This document shows, one piece after another, positions 1 through 8,258 of a stretch of DNA of 51,700 nucleotides. A program made the translations under genes and the position numbers. The notes under the pieces were generated by a model. It did not search any database and had not been told where the DNA came from. It worked only from the letters and a program-made list of their open reading frames with translations. The stretch is from DAOPYE01 sp035352715 (GTDB taxonomy: Bacteria; Acidobacteriota; Holophagae; Holophagales; Holophagaceae), in contig DAOPYE010000006.1 of the NCBI GenBank assembly GCA_035352715.1, positions 1 to 51,700 of the forward strand, read 5' to 3'. How positions within the stretch are numbered: position 1 is the stretch's first letter; the number at the start of each line of letters is the position of its first letter.

Positions 1-600
1 ATCAACGGCAGTCCCCGGAAAGACGGCAACACGCGGTTGCTGCTGCAGGCGGTGCTCGCGCCCCTGGCCGAAGCGGGCTGGGAGACGGAGTGCGTCCAAC
101 TGGGGGGCCGGGAGATCCGGGGATGCCGGGCCTGCTTCCAGTGCCGCGAGCGCAAGGATCAGAAGTGCGTTTTTGATGGGGATGCGTTCAGCGAGATCTT
201 CGCCAAGATGGTCGTGGCGGACGCCATCGTGCTGGGCTCTCCCACGTATTTCGCCGATGTGACGCCCGAGATCAAGGCGCTGATGGATCGGGCTGGCTTC
301 GTGGCCATGGCGAACGGCGGGCTTTTCGCGGGCAAGATCGGGGTGGGGGTCGTGGCGGTGCGACGGGGTGGGGCCACCCATGTGATGGATTCGATGACGC
401 ACCTGTTCCAGATCAGCCAGATGATCATCCCGGGGGCCACCTACTGGAACATGGGCTACGGCATGATGCCCGGGGACGTGGCGGGCGATGCGGAAGGCAT
501 GGCGAACATGGCACAGCTGGGCCGGGCCATCGCCTGGCTGGGCAAAGCCTTCCAGGCCAGCGGCGAGGCTTATCCGAGGGCTGGGGCGGTTCGCAAGTAA
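1..600 (+). CDS. Flavodoxin-like NAD(P)H-dependent FMN reductase / iron-sulfur flavoprotein family (5-prime truncated)
   Basis: The reading frame is open from the first base of the window, so the start lies upstream; 199 residues are visible. It opens with INGSPRKDGNT, the FMN phosphate-binding loop of flavodoxin-fold NADPH-dependent FMN reductases. A cysteine cluster follows (GCRACFQCRERKDQKC), as in iron-sulfur flavoproteins and multimeric flavodoxin WrbA-like proteins, and then GSPTYFADVTPEIKALMDRA, the usual second flavin-contact region. Members are soluble and move electrons between NAD(P)H or ferredoxin and a flavin; the substrate here cannot be told. The next small gene starts 13 bases after the stop, so the two may be cotranscribed. 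Confidence 0.9.
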   Translation: MNGSPRKDGNTRLLLQAVLAPLAEAGWETECVQLGGREIRGCRACFQCRERKDQKCVFDGDAFSEIFAKMVVADAIVLGSPTYFADVTPEIKALMDRAGFVAMANGGLFAGKIGVGVVAVRRGGATHVMDSMTHLFQISQMIIPGATYWNMGYGMMPGDVAGDAEGMANMAQLGRAIAWLGKAFQASGEAYPRAGAVRK

Positions 601-612
601 GGGCCAGAGATC

Positions 613-915
613 ATGCACGTCTTCCTGTTTCGGGCTGTGCAGAGAACGCCTTCGGCTGGGCCTCTGCGCGAAGGCTCAGATCGGGCCGTCTTTGCGTGTG
701 TGGCGCGAGGCTCCGTTTCGGAGGCCGAAGGCGTCGTGCTGGGTGAGCTGCATCGGGCGGGCTGGAAGGTGCTCGAGGTCTACGACCCCAGCCGCGTGCG
801 CCAGGCTTTTCCCGGCCTCAAGCGCCACCCTGAGATCGCCCGCGCCATGACATCCGCTCGCCAGCAGGGGATGGCGATCCTGGTCCTGGCGGGGGATTTC
901 CCTTCCCCGGCGTGA
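613..915 (+). CDS. Small hypothetical protein, 100 aa
   Basis: I do not recognise this protein. It starts with ATG 13 bases after the flavoprotein stop and has the base composition and third-position GC bias of its neighbours. The product is mixed alpha/beta without a signal peptide or membrane segment; the middle (VVLGELHRAGWKVLEVYDPS) reads like a small alpha/beta domain. No strong Shine-Dalgarno is visible. It may be cotranscribed with the reductase. The chance that it is not translated is real, but the composition and position favour a gene. Confidence 0.5.
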   Translation: MHVFLFRAVQRTPSAGPLREGSDRAVFACVARGSVSEAEGVVLGELHRAGWKVLEVYDPSRVRQAFPGLKRHPEIARAMTSARQQGMAILVLAGDFPSPA

Positions 916-933
916 TCCAGGGCAGAATCCTTG

Positions 934-956
934 GTGGCCCCAGGTTTGTGGGCCAC
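934..956 (+). terminator. Possible hairpin after the small gene
   Basis: A perfect 7-bp inverted repeat (GTGGCCC / GGGCCAC) with a 9-base loop lies 18 bases past the stop of the small gene. No T-run follows, so it is at most a weak or Rho-assisted terminator ahead of the beta-galactosidase gene. Confidence 0.3.
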
Positions 957-1020
957 ATCCGCCGTTGAAGATCCGCGGCGGAATTTCCACCTTGTGATGG
1001 ACCCTCGAAGACGAACGCCG

Positions 1021-3747
1021 ATGCACACGCCACGCCGAATCCTCACCACGATCTTCCTGACTTTCGGCGCGCTCCTGGCGCACGCCGCGCCGCCGCGAGA
1101 GCGGGTTTCGTTCAACGCGGGCTGGCGTTTCCAGAAGAAGGATCCGCCGGGTAACACCGTGCCGCTGGATTACGATGTGCGCCCCGATATCACGGGTGCC
1201 ACCGAGAACCGTGTCGCGGATGCGGTGTCTCACGAGGCCGTAAAGCTCGATGCCCGGGGCACCGCGGTGCTCAAGCCCTGGATCCTGCCGACGGGCAACG
1301 CCTTCATCAAGGATCCGGCCAAGCGCCATGTCCGTCCTGCGGGCGATCCCGGTAGCGGGGTCGCTTGCGTGCAGGCGACCTTCGACGACAGTGCCTGGCG
1401 TCCTGTGGAGCTGCCCCACGACTGGGCGATTGAAGGACCGTTCATGGCCACGGGCGACACCGCAGGCGTGGGACGGCTGCAGAGCTGGGGCATCGGCTGG
1501 TACCGCAAGCGATTCAAGTTGCCCGCCACGGATGCGGGCAAGACCCTCACGCTGGAAATCGACGGCGCCATGTCGTACGCCACGGTGTGGCTCAACGGGC
1601 ATTTGGTCGGCGGCTGGCCCTATGGCTACAGCTCGTGGCAGGTCGATCTCACGCCGTGCGCCGTGCTGGGCGGCGAGAACCAACTCGCCATTCGCCTCGA
1701 TAATCCGCCGCGTTCCTCGCGCTGGTATCCGGGCGCGGGCCTCTGCCGCAACGTCTGGCTCACGAAGACCTCATCCGTCCATGTCGGCCAGTGGGGAACG
1801 CAATTGACGAGTCGCAACGTTTCCGCTGCGTCGGCCACGATCGATCTCGCGGTGACCCTGGCCAATGATGCGAAGGCCGATGCGGCCGTGAGCGTCGCCA
1901 CGCAGGTGTTTGCGCTCGATGCCGTGGGGCAGAGGCTTGGCGGGGCCGTGGCGCGCTTCGCGGCCAAGCCGGTAACCGTCCCCGCCGGGGCGAGGGCGAG
2001 GGTGAAGGGTTCCATCACCCTCGCCCATCCCCGGCTTTGGGGGCCGCCCCCAAGCCAGACGCCGAACCGCTACCTCGCGGTGACCACCGTCACGCGCCAG
2101 GGCAGGCCCGTCGATGTCTACGAGACACCCTTCGGCATCCGCGAGCTGCGCTTCGATCCGAACAACGGACTGATGGTCAACGGCGCGCGCGTGCAGATCC
2201 AGGGCGTCTGCCAGCACCATGATCTTGGCGCATTGGGGGCGGCGTTCAATCTCCGCGCGGCCCAGCGCCAACTGGAAAAGCTCCAGGAGATGGGCTGCAA
2301 CGCGATCCGCATGGCCCACAATCCGCCCGCGCCGGAGCTGCTGGAGCTTACCGACGCGATGGGTTTTCTGGTCATGGATGAGGCCTTCGACGGCTGGGAG
2401 ATGGCGAAGAATCCGCTGGACGCCCACCTGATCTTTCCCGATTGGCACGAACAGGATGTGCGGGCGCTCGTCCGGCGCGATCGCAATCACCCCTCGGTGA
2501 TTCTGTGGAGCCTGGGCAACGAGGTCGGCGAACAGCACATCCCCGGCTCCGGCGCCGCGATCGCCAAGCGGCTGGGCGATATCGTCCATGAAGAGGATTC
2601 CACCCGCGCCACCACCAGCGCCATGAACTTCGCCAAGCCGGATATGGCGCTGCCCGCGGCGCTCGATGTCATCGGCGTGAACTACCAGGGCGAGGGCATC
2701 CGCCAGGATCCAGAATTCGATGGCACCACGCGCATCCGCACCGCGCCCAACTACCCGGAGTTCCATGCGAAGCATCCGCAGAAGATGATCATCGGCAGCG
2801 AGACCGCCTCGGCCTTCAGCACGCGTGGCGTCTATCTGTTTCCGGTGTCCCAGAAGAACAGCAATCCCGTGCACGATGGCTGCGGCGGCGACTCGGTGAA
2901 GCAGCAGGTGAGTGCCTACGAACTCTACGCCTGCGATTGGGGTGCCACGGCCGATAAGGTGTTCGGCTCGCTCGCGCGCCATCCCTACGTCGCGGGCGAA
3001 TTCGTCTGGACCGGCTGGGATCATCTCGGCGAGCCCACGCCGTACTACGAGTCCCGCAGCGATTACGGCGCCCGCAGCGCCTATGCCGGCATCATCGATC
3101 TTGCGGGCTTCAAGAAGGATCGGTTCTACCTCTACCAGGCGCACTGGCGACCCGAGCTGCCCATGGCCCATCTTCTGCCCCACTGGACCTGGCCCGAGCG
3201 CGTCGGGCAGATCACGCCGGTCCATGTGTTCACCTCCGGCGACGAGGCGGAACTGTTCCTCAACGGCCGTTCGCTGGGGCGGAAACGGAAAGGCGCGTTC
3301 GAATACCGGCTGCGCTGGGATGACGTTGTCTACGCGCCCGGCACGCTGGAGGTCGTCGCCTACAAAGACGGGAAGCGATGGGCCTCGGATCGCGTGCAGA
3401 CCGCCGGGGAGCCCAGCGCGCTTGAAGCCGTGCCGGACCGCGCCGAGATCCGCGCCGACGGTCGCGATCTCTCCTTCGTGACCGTGCGCGTGACCGACGA
3501 AGAAGGCCGGAACGCGCCCCGCGCGATGAACGCCCTGAGCTTTTCCATCGAGGGGCCAGGCGAATTCGTGGCCGCCGATAACGGCGATCCCACCAGTTTC
3601 GAGCCCTTCCAGGTGCCCACGCGCAAGGCGTTCAATGGCCTGTGCCTGGTCATCGTCCGCGCCAAGCCCGGCGCGACTGGGCCCATCGCGCTCACCGTTA
3701 CGGGCAAGGGGCTGAAGCCCGCGACCGCGGTGATCTCGGCTCAGTGA
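1021..3747 (+). CDS. Secreted glycoside hydrolase family 2 beta-galactosidase
   Basis: Hydrolyses terminal non-reducing beta-linked sugars (probably beta-galactosides) outside the cytoplasm. From the ATG at 1021 the protein is 908 aa and begins with a signal peptide (positive MHTPRR, hydrophobic run, AHA-A). Domain order follows GH2: a sugar-binding jelly roll (about residues 35-240, with PHDWAIEGPF), an Ig-like domain, a TIM barrel with acid/base Glu501 in SLGNEVGE and nucleophile Glu594 in IIGSETAS, then a DUF4982-like domain (FLNGRSLGRK) and a C-terminal Ig-like domain. An in-frame ATG at 997 would add eight residues; neither start has a clear ribosome site. GH2 also contains beta-glucuronidases and mannosidases, so the exact sugar is inferred. 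Confidence 0.92.
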   Translation: MHTPRRILTTIFLTFGALLAHAAPPRERVSFNAGWRFQKKDPPGNTVPLDYDVRPDITGATENRVADAVSHEAVKLDARGTAVLKPWILPTGNAFIKDPAKRHVRPAGDPGSGVACVQATFDDSAWRPVELPHDWAIEGPFMATGDTAGVGRLQSWGIGWYRKRFKLPATDAGKTLTLEIDGAMSYATVWLNGHLVGGWPYGYSSWQVDLTPCAVLGGENQLAIRLDNPPRSSRWYPGAGLCRNVWLTKTSSVHVGQWGTQLTSRNVSAASATIDLAVTLANDAKADAAVSVATQVFALDAVGQRLGGAVARFAAKPVTVPAGARARVKGSITLAHPRLWGPPPSQTPNRYLAVTTVTRQGRPVDVYETPFGIRELRFDPNNGLMVNGARVQIQGVCQHHDLGALGAAFNLRAAQRQLEKLQEMGCNAIRMAHNPPAPELLELTDAMGFLVMDEAFDGWEMAKNPLDAHLIFPDWHEQDVRALVRRDRNHPSVILWSLGNEVGEQHIPGSGAAIAKRLGDIVHEEDSTRATTSAMNFAKPDMALPAALDVIGVNYQGEGIRQDPEFDGTTRIRTAPNYPEFHAKHPQKMIIGSETASAFSTRGVYLFPVSQKNSNPVHDGCGGDSVKQQVSAYELYACDWGATADKVFGSLARHPYVAGEFVWTGWDHLGEPTPYYESRSDYGARSAYAGIIDLAGFKKDRFYLYQAHWRPELPMAHLLPHWTWPERVGQITPVHVFTSGDEAELFLNGRSLGRKRKGAFEYRLRWDDVVYAPGTLEVVAYKDGKRWASDRVQTAGEPSALEAVPDRAEIRADGRDLSFVTVRVTDEEGRNAPRAMNALSFSIEGPGEFVAADNGDPTSFEPFQVPTRKAFNGLCLVIVRAKPGATGPIALTVTGKGLKPATAVISAQ

Positions 3748-3813
3748 TGCGGCGGAAGGCCTGGATCATGGGGCTTGGGTAATCTGATTGTCTCAATGCT
3801 TTTTCGGTGATCC

Positions 3814-5121
3814 ATGGCCGCTCGTGTTTCCATCTATCGCGCCGCGCTGCTCGCTTCGGGGGGGCCGTCGTCGCTGTGGCATGTGCCCGACGGGGCGCTG
3901 GTCGTGGGCGAGGACGGCCGCATTGTCGCGGCCTGCGCCTGGGAGGCGCTGCCCTCCGAATTCAAGGATCTGCCATCAATGGATCTGCGGCCCTGCTGGA
4001 TCCTGCCGGGGCTGGTGGATCTGCACACGCATCTGCCGCAGTACCGCGCCGTGGCGATGGATGGCCTGGAGCTGATGCCCTGGCTCAGGGCCTACATCTA
4101 TCCCACCGAAATGCGCTTTATGGATCCCGCCCACGCCGTGCGCGAAGCGCGGCGGTTCTTCCATGATCTGCTGTCCTGGGGCACGACGACGGCGGTGGCG
4201 TACGTCACCATCCACGCCCGGGCCGTGGACGCGGCGTTCGCGGAAGCCGAGCGCGCCGGGATGCGCGCCGTGCTGGGCAAGGTGATGATGGATCGCCATT
4301 CGCCCGCGGAGCTGACGGAATCCACCGAGGCCTCCCTGATCGAGAGCGAAGAGCTGTGCAGCCATTGGCATGGCCGCGATCACGGCCGCCTGAGCTACGC
4401 CTTCAGCCCTCGGTTCGCGGGCAGCTGCTCGCCTGAGCTGATGCGCAAGGCCGGGGCCCTGGCCGAGAAGTGCGGTGCCTACGTGCAGACGCACCTGGCC
4501 GAGAGCCGCGCCGAGGTGGCCTGGATGCGCGAGCTGTTTCCCTCGGCGGCGGATTACACCTCCATTTACGCTCATGCCGGGCTGCTGGGGCCGCGCACGC
4601 TGTTGGGCCACGGCGTCTACCTTTCGGGTTCTGAACGGGCGCAGATCCGCGAAGCGGGGGCCACCATCGTGCATTGCGCGCGGGCCAACGCCTTCTTGAA
4701 AAGTGGCGTCATGCCGCTGCGCCGGTGGCTGGCGGAAGGCCTGTCCGTGGGCCTGGGCACCGATGTGGGCGCGGGCCCGAGCTTGAGCCTCTGGGACGAA
4801 ATGGGCTTCGCGTGCCAGGCCTCGCGCCTGAGGGCCGCGCTGTTGCCGGATGAAGATGCCGAGACCGCGAATCCCACCCTGGCTTTCCACCTCGCCACCC
4901 AGGCGGGCGCGCTGGCGCTTGGGATGGATGACCGGATCGGGGATCTGCGCGTGGGCAAGGAGGCGGATTTCATCATCGTCGATCCACGTATGGCCGACCC
5001 GGCGGGCGAAATCCGGCAGGACCCCGCCCAGGTGCTTTCGCGTCTGCTCTACCGCGAGGATCCGCGGATGATCCGCGCCAGCCATGTGCGGGGACGAGCG
5101 TGCTTCACGCGGGAGGGTTGA
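3814..5121 (+). CDS. guaD: Guanine deaminase
   Basis: Converts guanine to xanthine and ammonia in purine salvage or catabolism; cytosolic, zinc-dependent amidohydrolase. The 435-aa product has the metal motif H71-T-H73 in DLHTHLPQY, whose LPQY tail is typical of guanine deaminases rather than other amidohydrolases. It also has H227 and E230 in THLAESRAE, a further His in LLGHGVYLS, and D317 in GTDVGAGPS. Length matches the family (about 430-450 aa). The upstream gap is 66 bases, and the stop overlaps the start of the following DNA glycosylase gene, so the two are probably cotranscribed. No other purine genes are nearby. Confidence 0.92.
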   Translation: MAARVSIYRAALLASGGPSSLWHVPDGALVVGEDGRIVAACAWEALPSEFKDLPSMDLRPCWILPGLVDLHTHLPQYRAVAMDGLELMPWLRAYIYPTEMRFMDPAHAVREARRFFHDLLSWGTTTAVAYVTIHARAVDAAFAEAERAGMRAVLGKVMMDRHSPAELTESTEASLIESEELCSHWHGRDHGRLSYAFSPRFAGSCSPELMRKAGALAEKCGAYVQTHLAESRAEVAWMRELFPSAADYTSIYAHAGLLGPRTLLGHGVYLSGSERAQIREAGATIVHCARANAFLKSGVMPLRRWLAEGLSVGLGTDVGAGPSLSLWDEMGFACQASRLRAALLPDEDAETANPTLAFHLATQAGALALGMDDRIGDLRVGKEADFIIVDPRMADPAGEIRQDPAQVLSRLLYREDPRMIRASHVRGRACFTREG

Positions 5122-5748
5122 TCCCGGCGTCCTTCTACCTGCGGCCGGTGGCGGAGGTCGCCGCGGATCTGCTGGGCATGTGCCTGTGTCGCGAAGACGT
5201 TGCCCTGCGCATCACGGAAGTCGAGGCCTATGGCGGCTGCGATGACAGCGCCAGCCACTGTCGTTTCGGCCGTACGGGCCGCAACGCTCCCATGTGGGAA
5301 GACGGCGGCCGGGCCTACATCTTCCTGTGCTACGGCGTGCACCACATGCTGAATATCGTGACGGGCCGGGGATGGCGCGGCCATCCTGGTGCGCGCCTGC
5401 GAGCCCGTGGCCGGATGGGAGCGCATCCAGCAGCGGCGGGGACTTGTGAGCTTGTCTCCGGTAATGCTCACCGGACCGGGCAAGGTGGCCCAGGCGCTGG
5501 GCCTGGATCTGAGCTTCAATCATCACCCGCTCTATCAGGCCGGCGGATTGGAGCTCCGCGAAGGCGAAGGCCCCGCGCGCATCCTGCGCGGATCGCGCGT
5601 GGGCATCGCCTATGCCGCGCCTGCGGATCAGGCGGCGACGCTGCGCTTCGCCATCGCCGACTGCCCGTGGGTGAGCCAGCGCAAGGGCCTCACTTCATCG
5701 GAATCCGGGCCACGATGCGATCCTCCAGGCGCACCAGCAGAGCGCTGA
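5100..5748 (+). pseudogene. 3-methyladenine DNA glycosylase (AAG/MPG family), interrupted by one frameshift
   Basis: This family excises alkylated bases such as 3-methyladenine from DNA. The first frame (GTG at 5100) gives the N-terminal half: ASFYLRPVAEVAADLLG, then ITEVEAYGG with the catalytic Glu, SASHCRFGRTGRNAPMW and IFLCYGVHHMLNIVTG. After about base 5366 the homology continues one frame over as GDGAAILVRACEPVAG, GPGKVAQALGL and IADCPWVSQ, the normal C-terminus. One extra base or two missing bases near 5361-5370, next to a GGGG run, explain it. It could be a true mutation or a sequencing error. Its end overlaps the convergent gene at 5690 by 59 bases; the last 15 or so residues look non-family. 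It overlaps guaD by 22 bases. Confidence 0.85.
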
Positions 5749-6184
5749 GATCATCGCGGCGCAGTTCGTGGATCGGCTGCACCTTGGCCGCATCCAGCAC
5801 CTGGACGTGCCCCAGCAGCGGCGCCTTGGGATCCTTCGGCACCTCGAAGGCCACCCTCACGTCGGCGCGCCCGTCGCCATCGAGATCCAGTTCCTCCTCG
5901 ATGTGCGGGGGCAGCGCCGATAGCGGGCGCCACGCCACCTGGACGAACCGGAATTTCGACTCCAGGCGTCCCACGGGCTGGGCGATGGCCGAGATCTCCA
6001 CGCGATAGGCCCCCCGGTCCAGGGTGCGCACCACGGGGCCGCCCGCGTATTTGGGATGGGGCCGAAGCCCGAGCCCTCCCACCAGCCCGCTGAAGCGCGA
6101 GAACAGCACAAAGGGCGACAGCAAGAGGATTCCCAGCACCAGCGCCGCCAGACCGTAGCCAAGGATGGATCGCAATCTGCGCAT
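5690..6184 (-). CDS. Membrane-anchored protein with DxDGDG loop, 164 aa, unknown function
   Basis: I cannot name the family. The product starts MRRLRSILG, has one hydrophobic segment (about residues 8-30) and then a soluble, probably periplasmic, domain. That domain contains DLDGDGRADVRVAF, a calcium-binding loop of EF-hand/dockerin type, followed by a strand-rich tail. It begins 8 bases after the stop of the polyferredoxin gene and is the last gene of a three-gene set with a CcdA-like protein, so a role as an accessory or partner of that redox module is inferred. Its 3-prime end overlaps the convergent DNA glycosylase frame. Confidence 0.75.
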   Translation of the reverse strand: MRRLRSILGYGLAALVLGILLLSPFVLFSRFSGLVGGLGLRPHPKYAGGPVVRTLDRGAYRVEISAIAQPVGRLESKFRFVQVAWRPLSALPPHIEEELDLDGDGRADVRVAFEVPKDPKAPLLGHVQVLDAAKVQPIHELRRDDLSALLVRLEDRIVARIPMK

Positions 6185-6192
6185 GGGGGCTC

Positions 6193-7335
6193 CTAGACGA
6201 AAAGATGGAGGAAGGTGGTCAAGGAGGACGCGATGATGCTGGCGCCGAAGACGCAGGCGAAGCCCCATCCCGCGTACAGGAACAGCAGCCGCGCCCGCTC
6301 GGAGGGGGCCTGGGTGCCGATCACGTGCCAGCGGATCGCGCCCTTGCGGCAGGCGTCCACGCACGCGCCGCAACGCATGCAAGAAAGGCGCGTCGTGCCC
6401 TTGGCCAGCATCTCGTCGTCCAGTGACAGGTTGGGGCAGGCGGTGACGCAGGCGCCGCAATCCTTGCAGGAGGCGCGGTCCACCTTGATCCTGAAGGGAC
6501 TGATCTTCGCGAAGAGGCTCTGGAACGCGCCGAAGGGACAGAAGAACGCGCACTGCGTCCGCTTCTTGGTGAGCAGCGGCAGGATCACGACCAGGCCCAG
6601 GAACAGGCTGAAGAAGATCACGGCTTGCAGGATGGTTCGCGCGCTGTTGATCTCTCCGAACTCCGTCACGGCCTTGAAGGGGCACAGCCAATCGCAATAG
6701 AACGGCGCATACGAGACCAGCGAAAACAGCACGATGGTCACGAGAACAGCCCAGGGCCCGTAGTGGAACAGCGGGTTGAGATGTTTCAGCAGCGGCCGCC
6801 GCCGCAGGGACGCGAAGCCTTCCTCAATGCCTCCGAAAAAGCATCCGTACGCGCACCAGGCCTTGCCGAGCACCAGCGTGGCGGCCATCCACAGGCCGAT
6901 CATGGTGGCCACCGCATGTTGATTGCTGGGCGTGGGCAGGATGGATCCCGGGAAGATCAGCACGCGGTTCAGCGCCGCCGGGATGATCGTCATGGGCAGG
7001 ACCATGAAGCAGAACGGCGTATCGCCACTGATGATGTGTTCCACGGGCAGGCTCATGGAGCCCCGGAGATGTACCAGGTTGATGATGAAGCCCACGGGGA
7101 ACAGAAAGCCCAGCGTGGCGAAGAAGATCACGCGCCAGCGGTGCGTCTGGCCGGTGCGCATCATCATCAGGAACAGAACGGCCATGAAGGCTTCGCTCAA
7201 CAGGGCGGTGGCCTTGGCCACGCCATCGGTCCCCTTGAGGGCGGGCGTCATCATGAGCAGGCCCCACAGCGCGATGGGCAGGGTGAGCAGGAAGGCCCGG
7301 GGCCAGCTTCGAAAGGGCGTTGTCGTATCAGGCAT
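6193..7335 (-). CDS. NapH/CcoG-like membrane polyferredoxin (4Fe-4S)
   Basis: An integral membrane electron-transfer protein, 380 aa. Several transmembrane helices carry the cysteine pairs typical of NapH/NosR/RdxA-type proteins: WCAYGC, CDWLCPFKA and CAFFCPFGA. A cytosolic domain then holds two 4Fe-4S motifs, CKDCGACVTACP and CMRCGACVDACRKG; the second has Arg in place of the usual Pro after the fourth Cys. A final hydrophobic helix follows. The ATG lies inside the stop region of the upstream CcdA-like gene (ATGCCTGA, 8-base overlap), so translation is probably coupled. The family passes electrons from quinol or ferredoxin across or into the membrane; the acceptor here is unknown. No nap, nos or cco genes accompany it. 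Confidence 0.88.
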   Translation of the reverse strand: MPDTTTPFRSWPRAFLLTLPIALWGLLMMTPALKGTDGVAKATALLSEAFMAVLFLMMMRTGQTHRWRVIFFATLGFLFPVGFIINLVHLRGSMSLPVEHIISGDTPFCFMVLPMTIIPAALNRVLIFPGSILPTPSNQHAVATMIGLWMAATLVLGKAWCAYGCFFGGIEEGFASLRRRPLLKHLNPLFHYGPWAVLVTIVLFSLVSYAPFYCDWLCPFKAVTEFGEINSARTILQAVIFFSLFLGLVVILPLLTKKRTQCAFFCPFGAFQSLFAKISPFRIKVDRASCKDCGACVTACPNLSLDDEMLAKGTTRLSCMRCGACVDACRKGAIRWHVIGTQAPSERARLLFLYAGWGFACVFGASIIASSLTTFLHLFV

Positions 7336-7978
7336 GGTGCCACCTCAGCAGAAGAAGGATTCCAGTGCAGGCATAGATCAGGGCGAGCGCCGCCAGCACC
7401 AAGCGGGAAACAAGCGCGGGCGGCGTCCATCGCCGGAGTCCGCCGACCGCGATCAGGGGCAGCATCCAGACGGCGGTGCCCACGAAAAAACACGCGAAGA
7501 AGGCCGTTGCCGGTCCGGGACCGCCTGTCTGGGCGGCGCGCAGGGCCGCGGTCACGAAAGGTCCGCAGATATTCAGGCCCGTGAACAGCCCCAGGAGCGC
7601 CAGTCCCAGCAGGCCGAAGCGGCGCTCGAAGGTCACGCCCTGGCCCACGGGGCAGGGCTTGTGACTGGTGCCAAGGCCGGCCAGCCCCTTCCAGGCCTGG
7701 AGGCCCAGCAATGCGGCCGCGAACAGATCCGCCACGCCGCCCAGCAGCAGGCCGCCGGGGCCGCGCAAATGCGCCAAGTTGCCGAGCCAGCCCGCGATGC
7801 ATCCCACGATCAGGTACCCGGCCAGACGCCCGCTCAGGAACAGCCCCAGCAGAAACAGGGTGCCGCGCCAGCCGCGGCGCAGGGCCGTGAGCCATGGCAG
7901 CAGCACCACGCCGCAGGAGGCGAGGCACGCGAATCCCGAGGCGAAACCAAGGGTCAGGGCTTCAAACAGGAAGGACAT
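7328..7978 (-). CDS. CcdA/DsbD-type (or TauE-like) membrane protein
   Basis: A 216-aa protein with about six transmembrane segments. The first has C18-LAS-C22 followed by GVVLLPW, and a later segment has C138 in GLNICGPF. This is the layout of CcdA/DsbD transmembrane domains, which carry reducing power from cytosolic thioredoxin to periplasmic thiols; the related sulfite exporter/UreH-like group is the alternative. Start at 7978 is tentative: an in-frame ATG at 7990 would add four residues, and neither has a good ribosome site. It is the first gene of the operon with the polyferredoxin and the small anchored protein. It is divergent from the efflux operon across a gap of 280 bases. Confidence 0.8.
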   Translation of the reverse strand: MSFLFEALTLGFASGFACLASCGVVLLPWLTALRRGWRGTLFLLGLFLSGRLAGYLIVGCIAGWLGNLAHLRGPGGLLLGGVADLFAAALLGLQAWKGLAGLGTSHKPCPVGQGVTFERRFGLLGLALLGLFTGLNICGPFVTAALRAAQTGGPGPATAFFACFFVGTAVWMLPLIAVGGLRRWTPPALVSRLVLAALALIYACTGILLLLRWHHA

Positions 7979-8170
7979 GAAGAACACCATGTGCGATTCG
8001 TCTTGATCATAGGCCCCCGGCTTGGCTCCATGCGTGCCAACGGACGAGACGGCGTCGGGGGGTCCCCAGAGGCGCCCAGGCGGTTCCGAAAGGGATGAGG
8101 CTCGATGAGCATACACAGGCAGTCCCTTGGTGGCCGATCGCCCGCCGTTTGCCGAGTGGGGCCGTTTGTT

Positions 8171-8217
8171 GGTCCATTTCGCGTTGACGGACGAACCGGA
8201 ATTCCATGCAATGGACC
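8171..8217. promoter_or_regulatory. Candidate promoter and 8-bp dyad ahead of the efflux operon
   Basis: In the 280-base divergent gap, TTGACG (8184-8189) is followed after 17 bases by TGCAAT (8207-8212), a plausible but weak sigma-70 promoter reading toward the adaptor gene. The -35 is flanked by a perfect inverted repeat, GGTCCATT at 8171 and AATGGACC at 8210. A repressor such as a TetR-like protein could bind there, but no regulator gene is adjacent. I see nothing else recognisable in this gap. Confidence 0.35.
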
Positions 8218-8258
8218 CAGGAATAAAACGATCGCTGGATTCGAGGAATGAGGTCGCC

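Noticed and set aside
5100..6008. The long plus frame that continues the glycosylase N-terminus past 5370
   Set aside because: After the frameshift its translation is Arg/Ser-rich nonsense, while the family sequence continues in another frame and ends at 5748.
5690..6697. A single 335-codon minus frame joining the small anchored protein to sequence upstream
   Set aside because: The upstream part is the polyferredoxin gene read in the wrong frame; the anchored protein has its own ATG at 6184.
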